From contig CANTFL010001332.1 of NCBI GenBank assembly GCA_947650285.1, positions 868,001 through 932,000 of the forward strand: a DNA stretch of 64,000 nucleotides. Reading direction: 5' to 3'. This stretch comes from Hyaloperonospora brassicae (Eukaryota; Oomycota; Peronosporomycetes; Peronosporales; Peronosporaceae). Positions within the stretch are counted from its first letter, which is position 1. Each line of letters opens with the position of its first letter. Position numbers and translations under genes: made by a program. This document shows positions 33,795 to 44,037 of the stretch, piece after piece. Under the pieces are notes generated by a model, which did no database searches, was not told the origin of the DNA, and worked only from the letters and a program-made list of their open reading frames with translations.

Positions 33795-36624
33795 TTGTCG
33801 TCGTCGGTGGTCTTGCTCGGGTCACACGCTTCTTGTCTCTTCACCTTTGGTGGAAGAGAAGTAGAGTCGTGTGAGGTGCTGGGGCAAGCAGCGAACAACC
33901 TGTCCCGAGTCCAGTTGATGCTGCAATACGTGCGGATCATGTGCTACTCTAATCGTTGGCTCAATGTCGGACGTTATATTTGAACTTGAATGCCACCCGT
34001 CTTGACTTGTGTATCCGATTGTTGCCGTGGTTTTCGGCTATGTTTGTTGTTGTTTGGGTATCACTTGCTGTAGCTGTATAGTATCGTCGCGCCTGTATAG
34101 CTTCCGCCAGCTACGCAAAACACGGATAAGGGTAGTATGTCTCTTTCGTCTCGACCTCTGCCTGACTCCTTGTGGGCACAGGCTCAGCAACAGTTAAGGG
34201 GAGATGGGGGATGATTGAACCTACCTGAGCGTCTCAAGGGACGTGCTGCTGGCACTTGTGGTTCGTCGGATGACTGCAAGTACCGATTGAGTGTGCCGTA
34301 AGCTTCTGAATGCAACTATCGTCCGTCTGTTGCTCATGCCCTAGCAAAGATGTGCCTTTGGTACTGCAATAGTGCCAGATGTACGCAAGTAGAAGTACCA
34401 AGCAAGCGTTCCGAGGGGCATAGCACTATACCCCGTGTAGATCTATACGAGGCACTTGACCGATTGCTAGAGGAATCAAGCGCAGGTGTGTTGACAAGCG
34501 CATGTGTCTGACGTAATACGGCAATCGGTGCGTCTACGCGAGTCGCCTTTTTCAGATGAGATGAGCGCCGATGAAGTCTCTCGTGCCCCATGACAACCCT
34601 TTGGTGAAGTAAAGAGCGATCGTATCGATTGCGTTTTGTGGCAGAGCACATACAGTATGCACATGTGCTCTTCGAAGTCGGATCTGCGGTCTGGCCGGGT
34701 CAAAAGAGACGTTTGTCTCGCTCACTTGGGCCACTTTCACGACGATGCGCTGTCGAGACGAGCCACAGCATGGCACACTTTGTTTTTGTGCAGGAATAAT
34801 ATAGCGTAGTGCTCTGTGTCAACGATCCCGTAAGGCATATGTGCCACCACGAGATGCCGCCTGAACACCTCTGTCAGCTGAGCCAGGAGAACCAGTCACA
34901 ACCGCAGCAGTCAACATGTACGAAGCAGGTCCATACATTCGTCAGTAGGCCATCCATTGAGCCCGTCGGCATACGCACGTATACTAACGGGCTCAATGGG
35001 AGTCTGCAAGACGGGCAAACCGTTACTACTGAAGCCTTCGGCTGAGCACTTGCGGTCGCCCATGTTACACCTTGTTGAGCGCAAGGTCTGTCATAGAGGA
35101 CGCATATGAGATTCCAGATGGAGAGATTGTCCTATGCCACAGCGCTTTCTGTCGCGGCGTGTCGTGTTGGAGCCACAGAATCGCGTTCACCATGTAACGT
35201 GTCAACCAAAGAAGTGACTGGTGTGAATGTCGACACGTTCAGCACCACCAGCTGCGACATCGTACTCGTAATCTTGGCACTGTTGATGATGTCAAGGACA
35301 GCTATCAAGCAGACACGAAAGAGAATGCGACGCAGCCACTTCCTAGTGGACGGACGCCCCATTTCTCCCACAACGAGCCAAAGTTGAGACGCTTACCTGA
35401 GCTCACGACCTCGTTCGACCGGTAAACGAACTCGTGCCACGATACGGATATCTCTCCTACTGTCAGCTCAGGCGCTCACTTGCACTTCGTACGCTATCGT
35501 CGGTCTTTTTTGCTGTCTCCTCGTCATCCACAAAAATACGTGCCGACATCGGCGTTTACGATTGTAACTCCAGCGGTCGCGTGATTGTGTGTCTTTGATC
35601 TCGTCCGATTTAACTCGACGCTATCCGCGATCCGGACAGCCACTTGCTCGAATCATCTGGTAGGTGTCTACGACACGGTGTTTGTCTACCAGATGCTCCC
35701 GACGTGGCGAACAGCTTTGCACTCGCTGGCACCAACTCATCTCTCGAATGATTGCTGAAGTTTCTTAGCAAAGCTCAGCAACGAGACAGAGCTCGCAATT
35801 TGGTAGCGAGTGCCACAGTGGTGGATAAATGTCTGTACATTGCTGCCGCTAACGACCTCGAGCGCGAATATGCTGATGAAAGAGGGCAAATGCGCGGGTT
35901 TATTTCGCAGTGTTTGCTTCGACCCAAGGAGGTCGTTTGGTAGCAAATTTGCCAGCGTTTTACCGAGAGCGAGAATAAGAATGCTCTTTTGCACATTTTA
36001 TGCGAGCAAAGGTGCGAAGAACGTCCTGCACCGTTTTTTTTTGTATCGAGCTGCACGAGACCCCCCAAAGTCGCTCGGACCCCACGACGAATCGAATATA
36101 GTTATGAGTGCAATTGCTATGACTAATCACACGACACCGTCGCAAACGCCTATTTTTTGTGACGACGAACCGACGACCTTACGATGTCGCGCAGCAGTCA
36201 AGAGCTGTGCGGTCAGAGCCGCGGACCTCGTTCACGTCAACAACGCCTATCGCTTTTCCCGCACTCGAAAATAGTCCACAATGTCAAATTTAGGGTCGTG
36301 TCCTATCGAATAGGATAAAAAAGAGAGCGAGAACGCGAGAGAGCGTTCAGAAATGTCAACAACGCGCTCGCTTCGTGCCGCTTCAACTGATTCGTTTCTC
36401 GTCGATTGACATCGACGACTTTTTGCTCCATCTCATCGCTTCTTTCCTCGAGCGAACGACACAATGGAAGGCATTCTATCGAACGACGCGGCAACTTGGC
36501 GTCGACATATATCGCCGTTTGGCTAGACACATCGAGCCACGGGGGTTAGTCCTATGTCACAACCAGACTCAAGCACAGCAACCCGCGGGGCAACCGAAAC
36601 GAGAGCCTCGCGCTGATTCGATGC
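33795..36624. other. Intergenic, no gene I can support
   Basis: Short frames on both strands only. A frame at 35,106-35,387 begins with a weakly signal-peptide-like N-terminus, but nothing supports it. The strongest structure is the inverted repeat at 34,954-34,999. Confidence 0.5.
34954..34999. repeat. Perfect 13-bp inverted repeat, 20-base loop
   Basis: 34,954-34,966 is the exact reverse complement of 34,987-34,999. The loop itself contains a smaller inverted repeat (TACG/CGTA). No T-run follows, so it is not an obvious terminator. Confidence 0.8.
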
Positions 36625-36796
36625 GTGAGCGGTTACGGACGGGAGAAACGGCCAAGCAGCACCTGCTTCGCGCAACGAGTCAGACGACTCGAAGCCCAAC
36701 TCCAAAACGGATGTCACGTGGCGTGCGTAGAAAAGAGAAGATCAACTCGCTCCGCTTTACTTCAACAGCAGCAGCGACCTCCTCCGTTTTCCACCT

Positions 36797-37317
36797 GTCG
36801 CTCGCTCGCTCGCTCGCTCTCTCTCTCTCTCTGCCTTTCGCAACTGCTGCGGCTGCGTCCGTCCAATCCCCGACGACGACGCGTGCTTTTCCTGCCCGCA
36901 CCGTCGGTCGGCTTGATTCACCCCTCCTTTCGCCTCGTTTCTGTCGACTTGCCCGCGCCCGCGAGAGTCAGTCGGACGAAATCGCAAAAACATTCACTCT
37001 CGCCCCCACGCACGCACTCCCCCACCCCCACCACCCCACCAACGACGCGACAACGCAACGCGCACTCTCTCGTCGTCGTTGGTATTGTTGTTGTTGTTGT
37101 TGCTGTTGTTGTTGCTGTCGTCGGTGTTGTTGTTGTTGCTGCTGTTGCTGCTGTTGTTGCTGCTGTCGTCGTCCGTAACGGTCCAAAAGTCTTTTTGGCC
37201 CGCGCCCGCCCGACGACCATCACTCTCCAGTCTCCGACCAACACTCCCGCGCCCCCTCCCGCCCCCTGCGCGCGCGCCCGCCCTTCCTCCCGCCCGCCCG
37301 CCCGCCCTCTCGCTCCC
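36797..37317 (+). repeat. Low-complexity leader region of the myosin gene
   Basis: Contains (TCGC)n and (CT)n runs at 36,797-36,835, a TTG/CTG-rich microsatellite at 37,080-37,172 and a CG-rich stretch with CCCG repeats at 37,240-37,315. The myosin frame stays open through all of it back to 36,625, but the encoded sequence is pure low complexity, so I treat it as untranslated leader. Confidence 0.6.
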
Positions 37318-40300
37318 ATGGCCGAAGACGCCGCCGCCGCCGCCGCTGCTGCTGCTGGCCGCATGCTCGACGACGGCGCCATGGTCTGGGTCCCGCACGA
37401 CCAGCACGTGTGGAAAAAGGCCGTCGTCGTGCGGCGCCTCGACGACGGCGCGCGCGCGCTCGTGCGGCTCCAGGCGCAGGACGATAGCGCCTACGACCCC
37501 GACGACGGCGTCGAGCACGTCGTGACGATCCGCGCGATCGCGCGCTTGGCCGGCGAAGTCGCCGACGACGCAATGCCCATCTGCAACGTGTTTGAAGCCG
37601 ACGGCGCGTGCGACATGTGCACGCTCAACCACCTGCACGAACCCGCGGTGCTGAAGAACTTGGAGCTGCGGTTTGCCAAGAAACTGCCGTACACGTACAC
37701 GGGCGCGATCTGCATCGCCGTGAACCCGTACCAGTGGCTCGACCTCTACGGCCGCGAGCTCTACGCGCCGTACCTCGAGCAGCCGCGCGAGAGTCTGCCG
37801 CCGCACCCGTTCGCGCTCTCGGCCACGGCCTACACGGACATGAAGCGCACGCAGGTGGACCAGAGCATCCTCGTGAGCGGCGAGTCGGGCGCGGGCAAGA
37901 CCGAGACGGTCAAGATCATGATGAACTTCCTGGCGTCCATCTCGGGCGGCGGCCACCACGGCACGACGGTGATTGACCAAGTGCTGCAGTCAAACCCGCT
38001 GCTCGAGTCGTTTGGCAACGCCAAGACCAAGCGCAACGACAACTCGAGTCGCTTTGGCAAGTTTGCCCAGCTCCAGTTTGACACAATGGGGTCGCTCGTG
38101 GGCTGTCTCTGCGAGACGTACTTGCTCGAAAAGAGCCGCGTCGTGGGCCAGACCGAAGGCGAGCGCAACTACCACGTGTTTTACCAGATCTTTTGCTTGT
38201 CGGACGCGCGGAAACAAGAGCTCAGGCTCCACGGCGACGTCACGAGCTACAAGTACGTGGCCGAAGGGGCCAGTGCGCAGCTCACGGGCATTGACGATGT
38301 CCAGTGCTTGAAAGAGACGCAGGACGCGCTGGACACTATTGGCATCTCGACGGACGAACAGAATGCGATTTTTGAGATTGTTGCCGCGATTTTGAACCTC
38401 GGCGAAGTCGAGTTTGCGCCGAACGCAAACGACAGTGAAAAGAGCCACGTGAGCAACGAGGACATTGTCGACAATGTCGGTGCGCTCCTCGGGACCAAGA
38501 GCGCCGCGCTCCACTCGACGTTGCTCGAGCGATCGATTACCGCTGGTTCCGAGTCGTACACGATTCCGCTGAACGCTGAACAGGCGTCGGACCTGCGCGA
38601 CGCGCTGGCAAAGGGCATGTACACACAGCTCTTCGACTGGCTCGTGCACCGCATTAACAAGGCCATTTGCTCGACGAACAATGTCAAGACGCACATTGGT
38701 CTGTTGGACATCTTTGGTTTCGAGAGCTTTGACCAGAACGGGTTCGAGCAGCTGTGCATCAATTACGCCAACGAGAAGCTGCAGCAGAAGTTCAACAGTG
38801 ACGTATTTAAGGATGTGCAGCAAGAGTACGTGGACGAAGGCATTCCATTGACGTTGGTGACGTTTGAAGACAATCAGCCGATCTTAGACCTGATTGAAGG
38901 CCGAATGGGCATCGTCAGTATGCTGAATGAGGAAGTGCTCCGCCCGCAGGCCACAGACAGCACTCTTGTGAGTAAAGTGCTCGACGCTTGTAGCGACCAC
39001 CCGAGCATTGAGAAGAACCGCATCAATCCACTGGAGTTCATCATCCACCATTATGCTGGAGACGTGACGTACAACGGTGCGGGCTTTCTCGAGAAGAACA
39101 AAGACACACTGCCTACGGATATGGTGCAGCTGTTATCGGGCAGCCACAACGATGTCATTTCAGGTATCTTTACACCCACGAAGACGGGCAAGCGCAACAG
39201 CCGTGGCAAGAACGGCAAAGAGGGTCGTCAGAAGGGTTTTCTAGTAGGCAACACGATTGCTGGTGCGTTCCGCAAACAGCTGTCGGAGCTGATGTTGACC
39301 ATCAACAAGACCTCCTCGCAGTACGTGCGCTGTATCAAGCCGAACGCGAACAAGAGTGCAACCGAGTTCGACCGCCTTATGATTGTGGAGCAACTCCGCT
39401 GTGCAGGTGTGATTGCTGCGATTCGCATCAGCCGTGCTGCGTTTCCGAATCGTCTACCACTGGTCGAGTTCCAGCAGCGTTTCCAGATCATCTGCCCATC
39501 AGCACTGCGTGACGCGGAACCCTCGGAGATGGTTGCCGGTCTGCTGAAGGAGTTGGTTCCCGACATTGCTACTAGCATGCAAAACACCAAATTTGCCGTG
39601 GGCTCGTCGAAGGTCTACTTCAGCTCGGGTCTGTTGCAGCGATTGGAGGACCGTCGCAACGTGATCCTCAAAGACCACGCGATTCTAGTTCAGAAAGTAT
39701 TGCATGGCTTCGTGTACCGCAAGCGCTTCTTGCGTCAGCGTACTGCTGCAATGAAGATCCAAGCCAGGACGCGCGGCAGCTTCCAGGCGAGACGCTACCG
39801 TACTCTGCGCGCCGGTATGATCAAGCTGCAGTCTCTTGAGCGCGGCCGGAAGCAGCGCTACCTGTTCGGACTTCTCATCGATCGTGTCCGAAAGGAGCGC
39901 GAGCTGGATCGGGAACGTCTTCGCAATATTGCCCGACAGGAGGCGGCGGAGCGCATTCTACAGAAAGACATCGAAGAGCGCATACTTCAGAAGGAGATGG
40001 AGGAACGTGATCACAGCGATCCCCAACCGGTAAGCTTGAGTGTCGCCGTTTATGATATAGTCGTTCTCGCATCGCATTACTAAGGAAATTGTTGTGTGAC
40101 AGGAGCCAGTGGAAGATGATTGGAGTGATGAAAGCGACAAAGAGGAGGAGGACGTAGAGGAAATATCAGCCGGTCCTGTGTCACCGCACACGCTTCGTGC
40201 CCTCACGGAAGCGGCTTCGAAGGTTGCTGAGGCGGAATCTGCAGCGCGCGACGCGAAATCGGCCGCTGAGTCTGCTCTAGAGTTGAACCGTGAGCTGGTC

Positions 40301-40906
40301 GCACAGAACGACCGCTTGCGCTCGACGTTGTCGTCGAATGTGGCGGAATACGCCGATGCAGAGTTGCTGCGTGAGAACGAGCGCCTCAAGCAGCAGGTGC
40401 TGCAGCTCCAGACAAAGCTCGTGCGGTCACAAGAGGTCTCTCTCATTTCGGCCAAGGTGGTAGACAGCCGAATCACATACCGCGAAGGTCGCCAGTTTGT
40501 CGAGTACAAGCTGCAAATTGAGACGAACACGCGTGGTACGCTGTATGTGTGGCACCGGTACAGCACGTTCCGCAACCTGGCTGCTACTCTCCAGACGAAG
40601 AATGGATACAAACGCAAGGAGATTCCAGAGCTGCCAAACAAGCAGCTGTTTGGCAACTTTTCCGAAAAGATCATCCAGGACCGTGTGGCGAAGCTGAACC
40701 AGTTCCTTGAAGCTGCCACCAATGCCGAATATCTTCAGTGGGGTATTCGTGTGGATCAGGACACGTGCGTGTACAAGCGCCGTGTGAAGAGCACCTCGCG
40801 GGAAAGCATATCGACCGCCAGTATGCAGTCGTCGTCACCGCGTTCGTCATCACGGTTGTCGATGAAGTCATTCAGCTTCCGTCGCGGCAGCACTGCTGGC
40901 AACTAA
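37318..40906 (+). CDS. Myosin heavy chain with C-terminal PX domain
   Basis: An actin-based motor with a phosphoinositide-binding tail. Two exons, 37,318-40,029 and 40,103-40,906, joined in phase across a 73-bp GT-AG intron; 1,171 residues. The start MAEDAAAAAA is the last Met before the SH3-like N-terminal domain (WVPHDQHVWKKAVVVRR). Motor motifs: P-loop GESGAGKTE (residue 188), switch I NDNSSRFGKF (240), switch II LDIFGFESF (463), converter helix QLRCAGVIAAIRISR (about 692). Neck: three IQ-like motifs, best IQARTRGSFQARRYR (about 814). An acidic stretch (about 907-925), a coiled coil (940-1,016) and a PX domain follow (1,027-1,121; WHRYSTFRNL, IPELPNKQLFGNF). This SH3-motor-IQ-coil-PX layout is that of the oomycete PX myosins (class XXX in one scheme, from memory). 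All key motor residues are present, so it should be functional; cargo is probably endosomal or plasma membrane. Confidence 0.95.
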
Positions 40907-43900
40907 ACTGCAATGTTCGTTAATGTATCGCGCAGAAGGCGCGAGTGAACAAGAGCAACACAGCGCAGCGATTGCACCGCGCAGAAGGCGCCAAGCTCGG
41001 TCAAGCAAAGAACTCGGACGAGTGGAGAGCGATTGTAAGCGATGGTATTCGTGCGAGTAGCGAGCTGTTTTCAGACGGCTGTGGCGCTGAAGCCAACGAA
41101 AGAAGCTTAACTGAAAGCGCAAGTGAAGGCACATTAGATGGAAGTTTTGCGTGAGTGGCTTGTTGTCCTTTTGATGTGTGTGGTATGTTGTGCGAGGTCC
41201 ATGAGATGTAGCGAGACCTTTGACGGCCATCGCGTAGGCAATGTACCAGTTGTTGCAACAGCGCTGATGCGGAACTGGCGAGCAGACACGTCTTCTGGAA
41301 AGTCAGCGTATGCAACGCTGGGGTATGTTTATGGGTGACGCATCTACGATCGCAGGTATGAACGCACTGCAACGCGCGAGATGCTACGGATCTCCGCTTT
41401 TGCCACTTTCATCGCCGTGTAAAAAGATATGCATGTAGAGACTGATGCATTTAGAGACTTTTCTTACGTAATCATAAGTTTGTAGATTGAAAGCAAGCGC
41501 AGGCTCTCGCTTTCCATCTTCCGATCCGAAACCTTAGTCGACTTCGTCCGACATCTGATGTCAATAGAACTCTCCTCTGATTGCTCTTGACTCTGCATGG
41601 TATTCGTTGGCTTTGCCGCAGCTACCGATCACAATGTCTGGAATCGCTTGACCCCATTGTGTGACTATCATCCATTTTTACTTTTTGTCTCGTACCTGTA
41701 AACAACCCATCCATCGCTCATTGGGTAACATTCGCTCATCCAGAATCCGATTGTCCGCACTACATGTTCAGTGACGTGACTCGTTGTCGCAATGAAAGGA
41801 GTATATGCATTTGAAATGACTGCAAGAATTTCAAAGTGCTGAACTGCTCTTGTAAGCTGCTGAAAGTTTCGCAGCTTTCACACGATCGTTTCAACTTTCG
41901 TCAACAGCACATATCATCGCCTCGTCATTCCGGCCCAAGAGCATTTTTGCTTTCGCTTCATGTTCAATTCATGCATAACGCAACAAGCTGTACGACTTTT
42001 CTGGCAACAAGCGCAACGAGTCGACTTGCCGGCGTGTAACCCATAAGAGTGGACACAAACACTTCTAACATACAGATGGGATACATATCAAAAAAGTACT
42101 GTGCGAACGGTCTGTGGTATACATATATCCGGTCGATCACCAAAGTAGTGCAATGCACAGATATGTGCAGGGTATCCTTTCGGTGAGATCCAATAGCTTA
42201 GTCAATGTTACCTTTTCGTTCTCGCCTCATCTTTTCGTACCACAAACTACGTTGTTCATAAGAAGTGCGCATGATGCAAACTTAGGATCAAGACCGCCCA
42301 CGATATCTTCCTTGGCGTCGGAGTACCGCGTTGATCTACATGAAAGGTGCTGCGCGACGCCAAATCGAGAGCTTAGTATCAAGAATAGATGACGCTCAGG
42401 TTCATTCGTGTGCTTTTTGCAACGATTGCGCCTTTTTGTCATGTTTACAGCTCATACTGATCATTGAGCAGAAACCCTTCCAAAAAAGACCTCCATTGAT
42501 GAAAATTTCTAGACTCCCGCGTCTATTCACATCTCCAGATGGCGTATTTCGGCTCAACTTTCATGTGCATGGCTGGCATACTGACGCGGGGTAGAGGAGG
42601 CCTCGCCGCTACTCTTGTCATCTGCGTGAAACGGATCATTTATTCTAGACGTTTCATATCGTCTAATCGTCGAGCAAATTACGACAACGACGTTAACACG
42701 AAGCTTTGCCAATTCCATTGTGCATTTACAGCAGATCAACTTCATGTACGTATAGCTGTTGTTGCTAGCGGCGTTACACAGGTGCGATGACAATGTTTCA
42801 AGACCTAAACGAGCAACGACGATGAAAGTCAGCATATCTCCGTGCGACTGCTACAGCATCGCACAAACGCTTCGCGGCTGCACGTCGAGGTGTTGATAGC
42901 TTTAGTTCTTCGACATGAAACGGGTGAGGATCACAAGAACTGTCGTGGTAGAGTGTATCTCAAACTTGCTGTGCTTCCGCCATCTTGTCCTTGTAGGCCA
43001 CATGACTCACTTTACTTACAATCCCCACATAAACACACATTTGATAACATTAACCCGGCAATAGAGTCCGAAGATCATGGACGCTTCAAACACCCTTCGC
43101 TTGCACACTTTTGCAGCGCAATGCGTACAATCTCCGCTATATCGGTGCCATAGCAGCTGATTCAGCTGGCATCATCGGTTACAATTACGAAAGCCATACA
43201 TGCCGCTTCGCGGTGCAGCTTGAGTGTGTATGTAGCCAATTGCTGAGGTATGCATGCGGAGGCGCAGTCGAGTGAGCACTAGTATCCACTCATCGAGAAT
43301 ATGCTACAATAGCAATAGTATTGCTATCAAGCCATGCCCGCGTAGGTGTATACATTCAGCCCCTTAGTCGCAAGCTGACGCCAACTGTATCCATTACACA
43401 CTCGAGTTGCTGCGAAGTGACCTGAGGGAAGGATGGCTCGTGTGCAGCCACCAGTTCTGGACGAGCAATCAACAAATGCTTCCAGCTTTCTTCACAATGT
43501 CATCAGCTCGGTACTCGACACTTCAGACAGCATATGCGTAACCACGAGATGACCATTCGACCCGGCAAGAAAAGACCAAAGTATACGCAACGTTCGCGTG
43601 ACGGGTGAGAGAGCTTAGTATGATTGCATTCATTTCTTCCTGAACTTGGTGCACAAGAGGCTGCCGCCGATACCGGTACACAGCACACGGGCCGTGTACG
43701 CGCCTTCAATGTTTCCATCGTGTGACCACCGGGTCAAGCATCTGTCCCAATATACGTTCAAGTCCAACATGTACATGCCTCCGCGTGCATGCGGCACTCT
43801 CGCAGACAGCAATGATCGACGTTCGTCGCACTCGGATGGCTTTGTCCATGACCAACGATACCGGTGTGACCTTGCATGCTTCGCAGACACCACTGCTTGC

Positions 43901-44037
43901 CACAGCGAGGCAACATTTGTCCATGCAGAAGGATCCACAAGCGCTAACAACAGCATCGACAATCGACTTCCACGCGATCCACAACCCTTCACCACGAACG
44001 AACCAACTTCTTGCAACGACAAAGCACACTTCTTGTA
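40907..44037. other. Intergenic, no gene recognised
   Basis: Three kilobases between the myosin and the ferric-reductase-like gene. Only short open frames and no detectable repeats beyond scattered small inverted repeats (for example near 43,310). Confidence 0.5.

Noticed and set aside
35106..35387. Possible secreted protein of 93 residues
   Set aside because: The N-terminus is only weakly signal-peptide-like and the rest has one hydrophobic stretch and a basic tail; no supporting context.
36625..37317. Upstream extension of the myosin frame by 231 codons
   Set aside because: The frame is open but encodes only low-complexity sequence from microsatellites; the SH3-like domain begins soon after the Met at 37,318.
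36994..37980. Long minus-strand frame of 328 codons across the myosin start
   Set aside because: It is the shadow of GC-rich myosin coding sequence and CAG-type repeats; no domain is visible, whereas the plus strand has all motor motifs.
37990..38823. 277-codon minus-strand frame inside the myosin motor
   Set aside because: Opposite to conserved switch I and switch II motifs; produced by GC-rich third positions.
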